64,000 bases of DNA from Lactarius indigo (GCA_025766275.1 JAFKAC010000002.1:2790001-2854000), one strand, 5' to 3'; positions 45,310 through 58,415 are shown, counted from the stretch's first letter. Made by a program: numbers and translations. The notes: a model not told the origin generated them from the sequence alone.

Positions 45310-45681
45310 ACATATTTTTAATCCAATGAACTCTAGACAACGAGTTACCATGGACATTAATATAAAATATTGACTCGAAATTACCTTGGCCATTGATTTT
45401 GCAAAATGTGGCATTATGACTCGGAAATTTAATACTAGGAAGGACACTGCACACAAGGACACCGCACACTTCGCCCAACGCCCAACGCGGTGCGGCTCGT
45501 GGACAAACGACATACTAATAGCTATATATGCTATACAGACCCGCGCCTCACCTTTTCCGTGCGCTGCTTCTTACTATGTACGCGGACACGGACAGGGTGC
45601 ACAGCCAAAAATTTCCATTCAAATATCAGGGTTGGGTTGTGCAACGTTGCAAACCTTGAATTATTCTCTGAAGTTATCACC
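45310..45681. other. Spacer with a short imperfect tandem repeat
   Basis: 372 bp without a recognised gene. It includes a 15-bp imperfect tandem repeat, AAGGACACTGCACAC (45440-45454) and AAGGACACCGCACAC (45455-45469), followed by CGCCCAA twice. An ATAGCTATATATGC near 45520 may act as a TATA element for the next gene. Confidence 0.45.
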
Positions 45682-46800
45682 ATGACGTCCCTTCCTGGAC
45701 TCGTTACACGCCTTTTCAAGGGCGCGGGTACATCCCCTTCGCAAGGCAGCAATGCCTCCGCTAGCGTTGTTATCCACGATCACTACGGAGACGATGTACC
45801 CTCACATCCTGGTCAGGGCTGGACGCGATTTGTGTGTGTCTCAGATACCCACTCCAAGACGTTCGCCGTACCTGCTGGCGATGTCTTGATTCACGCTGGC
45901 GACCTTAGCAGTTGGGGCAGCGTGAAACAGCTCAAGGTGACGGTGGACTGGTTGCTGTCCTTACCCCACCCCGTGAAAATGTGAGTGCCCAGTTTCTTCT
46001 GACTTGTCTGACGTGGCATGCTCAAAGTTGCGTGGCGTGCAGTGTCATCGCTGGGAACCATGACGTTGAGTGACAGGTATTCTTCCAACGTGCGCCATCG
46101 ACTAAAATAGATCCCGTACCACAGCTGTGTCTAGATGAGGGTAGCGTGAACTCGGGGAGACCACTATATTCGAGCGTCAGCAAAGAGGTGAGTCTATGGT
46201 ATCCTTCCAAAGGCACTGTGACTTAGGTGTGGTTAGGATGTGGTCAAGGCGCGTTCTATGCTGCAGAGTCGCGCTGCACGCGCTGCAGGATTGTATTATC
46301 TAGAGCATGAGTCGATGGAGTTGAAGACAGGCGACAAAGTATGGAAAGTTTATGGCTCTCCTGTACGTCTTCACGTTCGTACGTCCAAATATTAGTACCC
46401 AACGTCACACAGGCTGCTCCACGATTTATGCCGGGGTCTTTTCAATACGAGACCGACGTAGAAGCAAAGGGTGAGATGGCCTTCATCTGCACTCATCGCA
46501 GAAGACTGACGACTGATTTCCAAGCGATATATGGACGTATACCACGAGATACGGAGATTCCTTCTGACACACACGCCACCATATGGTGTGTTAGACGTGG
46601 CTAGAAGAGGTGTGCACGCAGGGTGTAAAACATTGTCTGCCACCCTGGGTGAACTCAAGCAATGCAAGATGCACGTATTCGGGCACATTCACGAGGCACA
46701 CGGTGGACTCATTCACGCGGACGGGGAACGTGTGTCGGTGAATGCGGCCATGGCAGATGGATACGGACAAGCTGTCATAGTAGATCTCAAGATTACATAA
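45682..46800 (+). CDS. Calcineurin-like metallophosphoesterase (MPPED type)
   Basis: Small phosphoesterase of the MPPED1/2-like group. Starts MTSLPGLVTRLFKGAGTSPS. Metal-site motifs are in order: FVCVSDTHSKTF (DxH), LIHAGDLSSWG (GD), VIAGNHDLCLDEG (GNHD), ILLTHTPPYGVLD, and MHVFGHIHEAHG (GHxH). It ends AVIVDLKIT. GNHD is joined to LCLDEG over an intron starting GTTGAG, a less common donor; without it the frame stops at once. Five or so introns in all, about 290 aa. Natural substrate unknown for this group. It is not closely related to the 5'-nucleotidase-like gene at 33701, which has a different second domain. Confidence 0.85.
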
Positions 46801-46910
46801 TAATATCTGACGCGCTTTTCTGTTTTGCCACCGACGCGCCTGCGCGTCAAGGACTCGTCTTGTCACTTTCAACTCAACCTTACGGCTTAGACGCTCTCTG
46901 CTCACCCATC

Positions 46911-49900
46911 ATGGCAGTAGAACTGAACAAGGATCTCATAAACTCCCGGATGAAGATAATTTATGACTCATGGACTGTCGGTCATCACTACATTTCCCCA
47001 TTTGCGATAACTCACGAGTATCCATCAGAAAGCTGGCAAAAACGATGAGTATAGCACCATAGCCGACGTCGATGCCATATTCCTTGCCGCCGGAGAGGAC
47101 GAACCCGTTAGGAAAGGGACGGCTTTCCAGGTCCGTCTCCGCTTCACTTACTTGCGTCCCGCCGACCTTGCTCTTGTTTCGTTCAATAGACATGGCTCCT
47201 TGGATACGAGTTTCCCTCCACATTTCTTTTGTTCCAGAAAGACAAGCTATCTATCCTTTGCTCTGCGACAAAAGGTGCGGCACTCGTCTCATGAGTGGCC
47301 GGGGACATTCTCACTCTTTCTTCAGCAAGGATACTCGAACAGCTCCAAAAGCATAGGACCATCGTCCCTGTAGAAATTTTCACTCTAGCGAAGTCCAAAG
47401 AACCCCCAAGCGATGCACTTCCTCGTTTTTTGAGTGTATTCACCTCCAATCAACGCATCGGGAGTTTGAGTAAAGAAACCTACGCGGGCAAGCTCATTGA
47501 TGAGTGGAACAACGCCTTGGCGGCCTCGGACAAGAAGCCTGAGGTGGTAGATATTGCTTCTGCTATCTCCACCTTCATGTCCGTTAAAGATGACGATGAA
47601 CTGGTACGTGGTTCAATCCCCATCAGCATTTTATTTGTTAGTGACGCTCACTCTGGAATGAAGAAAGTGACGAGAACTGCCGCTAACCTGACGGTCACAC
47701 TGTTGACACACTATGTGGCTGTCAAACTCGAGACCATACTTGATCGAGAAACGAAAATATCTCACGACCAGTTTGCCACTCAAATCGAAGCTAGGTTGGG
47801 CTCTGGTGAAGGGGAGAGTGCGAAGGGTCCTGATATGAAAGTTTGGGGAAAGGGGCGAGGAATTAACGACGTAGGTGGCACGACACGTCTCACCCCTACT
47901 TTACGCCTACTTTCCCGCAGGTCGATTGGTTATCGACGGAATTTTGCTATTCCCCTATAATCCAGTCTCGCTCGTCTGCTGGTGGCTATGACCTGAAGCC
48001 TACCGCTGAATCAAGTCCCGATGACATGTTCCACAAGGGCGTATTCTTAGTCTCTCTCGGGATGCGTTATAAGGGTTATTGCGCCAATCTCGGTCGAACA
48101 TTTATCGTAGACCCCGACAAAGTTGGTTCTCCTGTGCATCTCGTCTTATGTGGATCTCAACTCTTCTGCAGGAACAAGAGTCGGTCTATAATCTGTTGCT
48201 AAATCTCCAAACAGAAATTTTGCAGAGGATGAAGGACGGTGCCGTGGCTAGAGACCTGTATCAGCACGCCTTGTCTTACGTCAAGAAACACAAACCTGAC
48301 CTTGAAAAAAGCTTTGTAAAGAACATTGGCTTTGGCTGTGAGTCACGTTTCGTGGTGTCCTGACGACTCATAACACGCCAACAACAGACGGGAATGGAGT
48401 TCCGTGACTCGACTTATCTTCTTTCGCCTAAGAACGGCCGACAACTGAAGGCAAATATGGTCTTCTGCCTCTCCCTGGGTTTCCAAGATCTCGAAGATCA
48501 GGACCATAAGCGGTATATGACCATACCATAGGTCGTGGAGTGCGCTAAAGCCCACACAGATATGCCCTGCAAATCAACGACACCGTGAAAGTTGGCCAGG
48601 ACAAAGGTATCTGCATAACAGAAGGTGTTAAATCTACGAAGGACACACTCTTCTACCTCACTCGCGAGGACTCGGAGGAAGAAAAGGTCGCTCAAAAACC
48701 GCCGCCAAAAACCAATGGCAATGTTTCGCCGGTGAAAAACAAGACTGCCGGCGGCAAAGTGCTACGGAACAAGACTCGCAGCGCAGCACAAGAAGAGGCG
48801 ATGCAGTCGACGAGTGCAAAGATTGCTGAGCACCAGAAAGAACTTCACCGTCAGTTGCAGGATCAAGGATTGGCTAGGTATTCAGAGGAGGGTGATGGTG
48901 CAAACGGCAAGGAGGGGAAATCGTGGAAGAAGTTCCAGAGTTACAAAGGTGAAGCGGGTTTGCCTAGAGAAGTCGAAACGTTGCGAGTAAGCCAATATTA
49001 TTTTCCTGGTGATTTGTGCTCACTCCTAGTTCAGATCTTCGTGGACCGCAAAGCACAGACGGTGATTCTGCCCATCCATGGTTTCGTAGTTCCGTTCCAC
49101 ATCAACACGATCAAGAATGTTAGCAAAAATGACGAAGGTGACTTCACCTATCTTCGAGTTAACTTCCAGACACCGGGACAGCTTGCTGGTAAGAAGGAGG
49201 ATACGGTTCGTCGATCGTATAACCCAGTAGTTCATTTGCTCACCCGTCGCCAGCCCTTCGAAGATCCAGACGCGACTTTCATTCGTTCCGTCACATACAG
49301 GTCTACTGACGGCCATCGGTTTGACACCCTCAGCAAGCAGATTACCGACTTGAAAAAGGAAGTAAACAAGCGGGAGCAACAAAAGAAGGAACTCGCAGAT
49401 GTCATCGAACAAGATGTTCTGGTGGAAATGAGGGGCCGGAGACCCCATAAACTCCCTGAAGTTTTTGTACGTCCCGCCCCCGATGGCAAGCGCCTGCCTG
49501 GAGAGGTGGAGATTCACCAGAATGGGCTTCGATACCAAGCCCCCTTGGGAACGCAGAAAATCGGTGAGCTAGCTGGTTCAATGGATGGACTCGTCTGACA
49601 TACGTGTCCAAGACATCTTGTTCAGCAACGTCAAACACCTATTCTTCCAGCCTTGTGACCACGAACTCCTCGTGATCCTTCACATACATCTAAAGGCTCC
49701 AATCATGATCGGCAAAAAGAAGACTTACGTACGGCCCCTTTCCTCCATTCTCGTAAATTTTGCCTTGAACACTTCATTTTGTCAGGATTTGCAATTCTTC
49801 CGAGAGGCTTCGGACGTCCAGTTCGACGAAACCGGTAACCGCAAGCGCAAGTACCGATACGGTGACGAAGACGAAATCGAGATGGAGCAACAAGAACGAA

Positions 49901-50990
49901 AGCGGCGGCAGATGCTCAATAAGGAGTTCAGGGCCTTCTCGGAGAAGATTGCGGAGGCGGCCGTTAGTTCCGTGCGCGTCTCTCTCGTTACGACCCACAT
50001 CCCTTGATAGTCACTGACAATTTCTTAGACTGGTGACGCGCTAGAGCCCGATATCCCATTCCGGGAATTATCATTCGAGGGCGTTCCCTTCCGGACTAAT
50101 GTTCGCCTACAACCCACGACCGAATGTCTGGTCCATTTGTCGGATCCGCCATTTTTAGTGGTTACCCTGGGAGATATCGAGGTCGCATCATTGGAGCGTG
50201 TGCAATTTGGTCTGAAGCAGTTCGATCTTGTCTTCGTCTTCAAGGATTTCACGAAAGCTCCACTGCACATCAATTCCATACCGAGCCTCCAACTCGATGA
50301 TGTGAAAAACTGGCTTGAGTATGTTTGGCCATACTCGCCACTGGAATGAATTGCTGATCGTCTACAGCTCTGTCGACATACCAATCGCAGAGGGCCCCGT
50401 TAACTTGAACTGGGGACCTATCATGAAGACAATTAATGACAGCCCTTATGAATTCTTCCGAGGTGGGGGTTGGACGTTCTTAGGTGGCACCGGCGATGAG
50501 GTACAGTCTCTTTTAATGACCAAACCCTTCATTACTCCCGACTCAATCTCCTTCAGAGCGAACAGGACGAAGAGTCTGAGACCGAATCTGAGTTCGAAGC
50601 AGAATCTGTGCAGTCCTCTATCAAGTCGAGCTCTAGTGATGCTGGTAGTGATTTCGATGCTTCCAATGCTAGTGATGACGAAGGCAGCGGCTCCGACTTT
50701 GATGATGAGAGCGAAGGTAAAGTGCTCCCCTAGCTGCGGCATTGGCTACGAATCTTACTGGCAAACGTTCAGGTGAGGATTGGGATGAGCTCGAAAGAAA
50801 GGCTGCGAAGTGTAAGGCACACTTGATCTCCAATGGGCACGAACCAGAACTAATTAGCACTACAGCGGACAAGAAGCGGGCAGAAGGTGGCCTTAAGGGT
50901 GACGAGTCTGATGACTCTGATCGGCCCAAGAAAAAAGCACCAGCCAAGTCGAAACCCAAGGCTTCAGCGAATGGCAAAGGCAAACGCTGA
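46911..50990 (+). CDS. SPT16: FACT complex subunit SPT16
   Basis: Histone chaperone subunit that with Pob3 reorganises nucleosomes during transcription and replication. Starts [19 protein letters not shown]. The N-terminal peptidase-like lobe contains [19 protein letters not shown], then [53 protein letters not shown] and [17 protein letters not shown]. The dimerisation/middle domains show [20 protein letters not shown] and [10 protein letters not shown]. They continue with [20 protein letters not shown] and [20 protein letters not shown]. The tail [11 protein letters not shown] leads into a Glu/Asp/Ser-rich acidic region that binds H2A-H2B, then a basic end ([12 protein letters not shown]). 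About fifteen short introns. Catalytic peptidase residues are not expected, as usual for SPT16. Apparently complete, roughly 1,030 aa. Confidence 0.95.
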
Positions 50991-51489
50991 GAGCCGAACC
51001 TATCCCTTCATCACGCCTCCTGGCTATGTTCACTTCCTTCGTTTTGTATACAGTAGTGCCTTTCAATCTAAAAGAACTTTTTTTGACGGTGTACGGTCGA
51101 GGGAACCTGTGAGTTTGAAGGTGGAGTCGACTCCGCACGAGGAGGAAGGATAGGGCGTCGTAGCCAAGGGCCGCAGGAAGTGCAAAACTAGAGCTTCTGA
51201 GGCAGTCACACTAAATGAGAGGGAGAGAACAGCGACCATTTGCTGGGTATTAGACTAACTTAGAGAGCCTGGTTTATTATACAGGAAAATGAGTAATTCC
51301 GCATAGCACTGTGTAAGTAGGGAAAGTTAGGTGGAAACAATGAACAGACAGGAGGTAAATGACACAACGCGATAACGACAGCCGCAGTGTAACGATGTGT
51401 CGATGGGAGGGGGCGGGCGTGGTTTTCAGGCCAGCCTTAGAGTGATAAGCCGGAACTTCAGTTACGTAATGCGAAACTCGATACCATGA
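50991..51489. terminator. Shared 3' region, SPT16 and membrane protein gene (convergent)
   Basis: 499 bp between converging stop codons. No gene or repeat was recognised; the small frames here are not supported. Confidence 0.4.
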
Positions 51490-52582
51490 TCACTGCTCCT
51501 TTTTGAAGTCCTCTCCTGACGCCCCATTTAGCTTCCACTCCCGCCAGAGGAGAACGCCTGATATCGCAGCACCGGGACCTACAACCACAGTCGCGGCTAT
51601 ATTCCACAAGGCGATTGAGGCAGCCTGTCTGACATTGCTAGCGAACCAAAGCGCCCCGATCAAGCCCGAAACCATCGTGAATACATAGTCCCATTGCAAA
51701 AATACGTGAGTGGCCAATTGAAGACTTGTGATCGCGGGATCGGGGGGTGAGATAGGCGGCACGTAGAGGCCTCTGAGCAATACGAGGTTGTCCCTTGCTG
51801 GCCAAATGGCAGAAACATGGGATATCACAGAGGATATGAACGTAAAGATGAATGTTGCTTGTACGGTCCAGTAGCCCGACGTGTGAAAACGTGAGGAGGG
51901 GCGGAGGAAGAGATGTCCCACTTGCGCCAACCACATCCAAAACGGGAAAAAATTCCAAAGAGCTGTCACGACGGAATCTTGTAGGGTCACCAAGAGGGCG
52001 GTCGGTACGGCGAAGCCAATCAAAACGGCAAAAAGGGTGGCTTCGGCGTTGGCCTGATCAATCCTAGCCGCAGTAGGTGACATGCGGGTATGTCCAGAGA
52101 GAATGACTGCCAGCCAGAAGAGCGGGAAAAAGAACCCCGCACCTTGGGTCTGGTAAAACAGGCCCATGGTCGCAGGGAACGCTAAGATTATTGAACGCCC
52201 GCTCCGGGTAGACTCGACAAAAGTCAGGGCTACAAACGGCGACAACGAAGCCAAGAAATCCGCGGAAAAGGGAAGATATTCCGAGTCCATGTTGGACTGG
52301 AAGAATGCGACAAGAATGCAGAGGAAGCCGTCAACGGGGCCTAGTCCGGTATAGCGCATGTTGTACGGTCCTGGGTTGGGTGGACACTGGGCGCGAAGGA
52401 GAGCGCCCCCTCCAGATTTGGTGAGGTGGCCGATTAAAAAGTGGCGTGCCCCATACGCGAGGGCAGCGAACAAAATCGCGGGTAAGATACCTGATGACGA
52501 AACGAAACAGTCAGGGATTTCTATTCAATTAATTTACGAAGACTTCGATCGTCCACTTACCGCGGGAGACTAGAGCTGGCAT
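51490..52582 (-). CDS. Polytopic membrane protein, unknown function
   Basis: A short first exon (MPALVSRG, start 52582) and one long second exon give about 335 aa. Around eight hydrophobic segments are visible, for example VDGFLCILVAFFQSN, ADFLASLSPFVALTFVES, FPLFWLAVILSG, ATLFAVLIGFAVPTALLV, YWTVQATFIFTFISSVISHV and AASIALWNIAATVVVGPGAA. A GPYNMRYTGLGPVDGFL motif precedes the first of these and looks conserved-like. The C-terminus is short and charged (WREWKLNGASGEDFKKEQ). Its size and layout recall fungal integral-membrane proteins seen in terpenoid pathways, but no biosynthetic neighbours are present, so this is weak. It is divergent from the small gene at 52732, with a TCACGTGAC site between them. 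Confidence 0.7.
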
Positions 52583-52731
52583 TCAAACGGTCGGTACTTT
52601 GTGCTGGTTGTGTGGACGTGCGCTGGATACTGGACTGGACGTAGCCGATCTCCCTTCCCGACAAAGCTTACTATCACGTGACATGGCTCGACCATAATTC
52701 TCCAGAGACTTATTAAAAATTATTGATTAAG
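52583..52731. promoter_or_regulatory. Divergent promoter with a TCACGTGAC site
   Basis: 149 bp between divergent starts. ATCACGTGACAT includes CACGTG at 52675-52680 in the extended palindrome TCACGTGA, the form preferred by Cbf1-type bHLH factors. AT-rich sequence (TATTAAAAATTATTGATTAA) follows just before the rightward ATG. Confidence 0.45.
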
Positions 52732-53119
52732 ATGGACGTAGACGACGAAACTAGACCCCTGAGCAGGAAGGATGAGCCCGTGCAGAGATCTCCCTCGCTA
52801 CAAGCTTCCTACCGACGTGACTCTCCTCACCGCTCTCTCAGGATAGCCTTCAGAGGTGCCACCAAGTTGCGTTTTACACCCGCAAATGTCTTCTTTGCCA
52901 CGGTAGTCTCAATTCGAATATTAGGTGGGTAATCGGATCCGGCGAGCTCCTTTTCTTTTAGGAGAACTTCAAGGAGAGGCGGTGACATTCGAGAGTTCCT
53001 TGGCAGTTCGTCATAGATCTTCGGTGGAGGGTGGCCGTGCTCAGGTAGAGCAATTGCCGAGCGAGGCAACACGCGAACCAGACGCGGGAGAGAAGGACGC
53101 ATTTGAGAGACTGAAGTAA
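52732..53119 (+). CDS. Small protein, unknown function
   Basis: Not recognised. Two exons (52732 to about 52922, then from about 52960) splice to roughly 115 aa. The N-terminus is charged and disordered (MDVDDETRPLSRKDEPVQRS), followed by a basic patch (RRDSPHRSLRIAFRGATKLR) and one ordered-looking block: FTPANVFFATVVSIRILGEL, then QGEAVTFESSLAV. The C-terminus is acidic/polar and ends EKDAFERLK. The intron is about 37 nt and is bounded by GTGGGT and TTTTAG. There is no signal peptide or membrane span. Support comes from the conserved-looking middle block, a plausible promoter and position between two real genes; it may be a short nuclear or complex-associated protein. Confidence 0.5.
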
Positions 53120-53342
53120 GAAGTCAGTTCCAGCATGTTCAAAGTCAATGGCAGTGGGCGAGCACCTCGCGACCTTTCAATAAGGTTGGAATAACTCTTG
53201 GATGGTGGTGCCAGTGGCCGGGCGTGTGAGTTGTATGGACGTGTTACTCGTTACGCGTTACGAGTCACGTTATGTGACAGACGCGACCGTGGCGCGCTGA
53301 CTTGGAACTTCTTCCAGTGCCATCTCAAGACTGAGTTTCATC

Positions 53343-56300
53343 ATGCAAAGGGATCCTGGCTTGATCACCGGAAAGCGCAAAGTTGTTGAAGTTCCAAGCG
53401 TCAGCACATCTCGAGAGAAAAAATCGAAGACGAGCAAGAGTCAACCAGAAACTGAAAAGCCACCAGCAGCTCGAGGGTGTTCCAAGTTGAATTCGAAAGA
53501 CGACTCTAAATGGCCTGACTATTTCAAGGAGGTGAGCGTCTGGAAAGACGACGACTACCTTGGATTTAATTCTAGAAAATCCTCCAGTTGTTCAAGGTGT
53601 GTCCCCGAGTTCATGTTACGGTGGTCCTTCAATTCACTAATCTGCTGTCTCAAGATATTCAAGGTTTGTTCTGACAGCATTGCCCTGAACTTGAATCAAC
53701 CACGCGCCTCAGGCTTTAAATACGGTATTAGCTTTTTGTACTTCCAGGAAACAGTTCGCCACCTCGTTCGATTCTCTCCGTGCTTCTGTTGAGGGCTTAC
53801 TCAAACGGCTAGTATCATTCCCGACTTGATTTGCGTCTCTTTCTCACCTTGCCACCGTTTCCAGCCCACTCGAGCTAGCAAGGGTTGCGGAAATAAAGTA
53901 TTATTGGCCATGAGTGTGCCGTGTTGAATTCGTGTTCATTATATTTAACTTCGTAGGGTTCTTGTGCCTGAACTCTTGACTTTCGCCTATACCCCTGCCA
54001 ACCACCTGAAATTCAATAGTTCTACTCAACAGCGGACACCCCAGGAAGACATATATTCCGACTATGCAGATAACGCACGCCCCACGTCGTACGATGAGAG
54101 CGATCACGTACTCGTTCTTGAAATGAACGACAGCATGGTTCGCAAAAAAAGGCTGCTAACTGACTCGCAAGTGGCTTTTCGTATCGACCTGACAACGTCG
54201 TTGACCTCATCCATGTCTTAGTACACCGTTTGTTCCGGAACCTCTGGATCCGGCTTCCGTCAAGCAGCTGATTGAAAAGAGGAATGTCCTATTTTTCGGA
54301 GCAATTGATGAGTACGAAGTTTAACGATTAATTAGTATGGGACGCCCTGTCATGTCCTTAGGTTATTGCAAGCCTGTCCCGACACCGAAGACCCAGTCGC
54401 CCTGCTTGTGGCTTTAGCTCGGCATCATATACCTCTCAATACTACATCTACTAGCGACGAAGTGGAACCACAGGATATCCCTGATCCTGAGAACCGGCGA
54501 TCCATTGATGAGATCGTCGAAGAGATTTATGAACAGAAGTGGTATCATGATCAAATCAAATACCGGAGAACGTTCGATGCCAAGCCAGGATCCATTGGCA
54601 TGTATACTGAGAATGCGCTCTATCTGTGTCTCAACGTTTGCAGGGATGGTAGACCCACCTCTTTCTGACTCCATTGGGACCGCCCTTCGCGATGCCCGAA
54701 AAATAAGTACATTATACACCCACCAGGCAACTGCGATAGCTGCGCTGTCTCAAGGGAAGAACGTCATTGTTTCCACGAGCACGGCTTCTGGAAAATCTGT
54801 AATTTATCAAGTAACGTCTATCGTGTCCCTATCGCGCCTACGCTAATTCCTGCCTCTCTAAAGGTCCCACTGTTGCGTATCCTTGAACAAGATGAAGGGG
54901 CAAAGGCCCTTTTCATTTATCCGACCAAGGTTGGTCTTGATCTACCCCTGATTTACACTAGGTCTCAACGCTCGTTCAAGGCTTTAGCCCAGGATCAGAA
55001 GGCAGCGCTTGAACAACTGTTAGCTTGCTGCCCTGGTTTAGAGCACATCCCTGTTTGTTGCCCTGCTGCCTAATCTCCTTATTGTACCTCTCAAACGTGA
55101 ACAAGATCTCGACATATGACGGCGACACCCCGCAGGACGCGCGACCGAGTGAGTAGTCTTCAAACTAGCTAAACACAAACCTTAACCGATAGGTTTATTT
55201 TAGCTATTCGTGACACGGCGTCCGTTTTATTTACGAACATCGTCGGTTCTCAGCTCTGGATCTTTGAGTATCCTGTGATCTCACATCCTCTTTCAGGATA
55301 CCTATTCATGCATCTATCTTACCCCACGAAGAACGATGGCGCAGGTCAATTGCCCGCCTTAACCAGGCTATTCAATAGCTAACATACCACCCCAAGGTTC
55401 TTGAAGAATCTTAAACTCGTTGCAGTCGACGAGCTGCATTATTATCATGATATGCTCGGCAGGTACGCTTACTAACTTTTCTCCCTCCTGACCTCTCGCA
55501 AACACTCTATAGTCACGTTGCTTTGGTGATGAGGCGGCTAAGGAGAATATGCGCCGCAGTGGGCAGTCAGTGTCTTGGTTGTGTGCCATGAACCCTGCTG
55601 ACTTACGTATCACAGACCGCCACATTCGATTTGTCTCATGCAGCGCAACTATCTCAAGGCCGAAGGAACACATGAAAACTATCTTTGGATTAGAGGTTTG
55701 TCCACACAGCTCCTGTAGACCTCTATACCTTACCTTGTCATTACCGGTAGGATGTCGAAGCAATTACCCAAGATGAGGCCCCATCGGGAAGGAAAGAATT
55801 CTTACTATGGCGTTGCTCTGATGTGTCGAAAGCATCTCCCATATCCGAGGCCACACGAGTCATGTCGTATCTCATGAAGAGGGGTATCCGTGTCATCCTG
55901 TTTTGTAAGGTGAATCACTATGAACATGAATTCCCCTTGGTTGGTGGTTAACTTTCTTCAAGACTAGAAAATCATGCGAGCTTGTCAGACATCTCAAATC
56001 CATTTCACACGTTGTCCTTCTAACCGTTTTCCGTGACATGTAGGCAATGAAATCTCTCAGGACTACGCTGAGCATGGAGCAACGGTACGACATCCTTGAT
56101 AGGGTCAAGCCATACCGTGGTGGTATGAGTCCCCTTCCTTGTCGATACCACAATCATATAAGTTCTGTTAGGTTACCAACCTTCTGAACGGCGACAAATA
56201 GAGCAAGAAGCTTTCTCCGGGAGACTCCTTGGCCTGGTGGCCACGAATGCCCTCGAGCTCGGCGTAGATATAGGCGTACTTGATGCCGTAATTGTGTGTG

Positions 56301-58242
56301 GATTTCCCGTGTCTGTTGCCAGCTTTGTAGGGTATATCCATCACCCCTTTCCGCTTAAACTCACACTTTCCTAGCGTCAGCAGATTGGACGTGCAGGTCG
56401 AAGGGCCCGGGATTCCCTGGCTATTTATGTCGCGGAACAATCTGGAACCGATAGCCACTATGTCGCCTATCCAGATGACCTTTTTGACAAGCCTACTTCA
56501 GACCTTGTCGTAAATCTAGAAAGCCCAGTGATCATTGAAGCCCATCTACAATGCGCTGCTCTCGAGATGCCACTATCGAGCGACGATGCGCGCTGGTTTG
56601 GCCCGCAGACAAAGACAATTTGCGAGAACAACCTTGTGCGAGACCAGGAAGGCTGGTACGTACGAATGAATGATTTTCGTGACTGTTGAGGAAGACAGAA
56701 CCGCTCTTCAGGTTTCACACGCACCCAAAGCACCTACCTCATCCAGCCGGTGCACTCTCTATTCGAGGAGCAGAGGAGGAGAAATATGTGGTCATTGACG
56801 TTAGCAGCACAGGGTCCGGAGTTAAAGGCTACGTTCTCGAGGAGACCGAGGTCTCAAGAGCATTATTTGAATTATACGAGGGGGCGATAGTGAGTCCGGG
56901 TTTTCAACCGTCATGCTATATTCCTACTGTGCACTCGTTACAGTTCCTCCACCAAGGTAAAACCTTCCTAGTAAGAGTCACCATCGAAACCCTGCGCCAT
57001 TATGTTGTTTACCGAGGGTTGCAGGTCAAAGAAATCAATCACGATTCGAAGCAAGCCAAGCTCGTACGAACGGATGTTGGCTGGATCACGACTCCCAGGT
57101 ACTTTCAGCCTCATTTCAGTGTAAGAGAATGGTGCTCACCGAGCAATCGCCCCACTAGGGATTTTACGTGGGTGCTTTCTAATACCAACTACGGCGCTTG
57201 ACCTTTCTTGACAGGGATATCGACCCTATACAGACGTGGCGGATCCGGGAAGTCAAGTCCTCGCCACGAAGGGCTCTATATGGAAGTACGTAGCTAGACT
57301 TCGGTCATACATATTTAAGTCTCACCGGAATCGCACAGGGGTCGATGTACGTACAATTGTATACGGTACGTTGCTCACTGCGAGTTGTCTCCACTACGTC
57401 GCTGATGTATTCGACGCAGGTTATCATAAAATACGGCAAGTATGAACGTGCGACATGATACGTGTCCCTAACACTTATGTAGGTCAAGCGATCAGAGGAT
57501 CATCGAATCGGTAGAGGTTGACATGCCCCCTTACGAAAACATTACAACCGGAATGTGGTTGGACGTATCTAAAGAAGCACTACGGTTTCTAGACATCGAA
57601 GCTATCAGTCGTGCCGAGGCCATCCACTCGGCATCTCACGCGTTCCTCAACCAGTTCCCCATGGCCGGCGATTTACGGACGGAATGCAAGCCTCTCGAGA
57701 AAGAGATGAAAGTAACGGAATCCCCTCGAAAGCGGCCTGCCCGGTAGGTCATTCGGCTAGAGAGACCATAACTGTTACTCAAATCACGCCTCACGTGTGC
57801 AGCCTGATCTTCTATGACCCCGTCGGGAGAAGCATAGGTGGCGTCGCCGCGAAGGCGTTCGACCACGGTACGTCACGTCACGGGCTATTAATGGAGTCGA
57901 ACGTGTCGATAATCGTCCGACCCAGCGTCCGACTTCCTCATCCGTGCTTTGGAAGCTGTCACCTCTTGCGATTGTCTCGAGGGTTGCGAAAACTGTGAGC
58001 TCTCCGGCCAGCTTTTGAGATGTATTTCACAAGGGAGAGTAGGCGTTCTTAGCGGCCTCTGTAGGAAGGGCAACGAGGTCAAGTCAAAGAGAGGTGCCCT
58101 CGTGGTCCTAAAGGACATCTTGGGAATCCCCCTCGGGACACCAGAGCTCATTGAGAACTTGGACCCTCGACCCCTGACGGTGATAGAGGCACCGAGCGTA
58201 GGTATTGCCGAGGGCGTCGCCGTTGAGAAGTACGACGCCTAG
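53343..58242 (+). CDS. HRQ1: ATP-dependent 3'-5' DNA helicase HRQ1 (RecQ4-like)
   Basis: Superfamily 2 helicase acting in DNA crosslink repair and telomere maintenance, the fungal counterpart of RecQ4. The N-terminus is basic ([21 protein letters not shown]). The helicase core starts [20 protein letters not shown], then motif [41 protein letters not shown], and motif II VDELHYY (DELH instead of DEAH). Motif III is FVSCSAT. The second lobe shows [20 protein letters not shown] and [14 protein letters not shown]-terminal domain carries a Cys cluster, [10 protein letters not shown]. It ends GVAVEKYDA. More than fifteen introns interrupt the gene and several exons are under 60 nt, so internal joins near 55080-55400 are the least certain. 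It converges on the SCYL2 gene, with 173 bp between stops. Confidence 0.9.
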
Positions 58243-58415
58243 AGTGTACTGGACGTAGCCCTTCCACCACTTGGATATACGACGAGGGCACATCTCAGGT
58301 TCTATAACATTATACATGTCCCCACCGCTTCAACCGAAGGACTACGCAGCTGATGATGGATGATCAAATGGTATGACATGCGGCACGTATAATTATATAT
58401 ACAATATATTGTTAC

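Noticed and set aside
48410..48540. Gap with stop codons in SPT16
   Set aside because: Reading [14 protein letters not shown] in the correct frame and removing a short intron before YALQIND gives the normal SPT16 sequence.
53240..53275. Apparent hairpin around CGTTACGCGTTACG
   Set aside because: It is a direct repeat of CGTTACG, not a true inverted repeat; mismatches spoil the arms.
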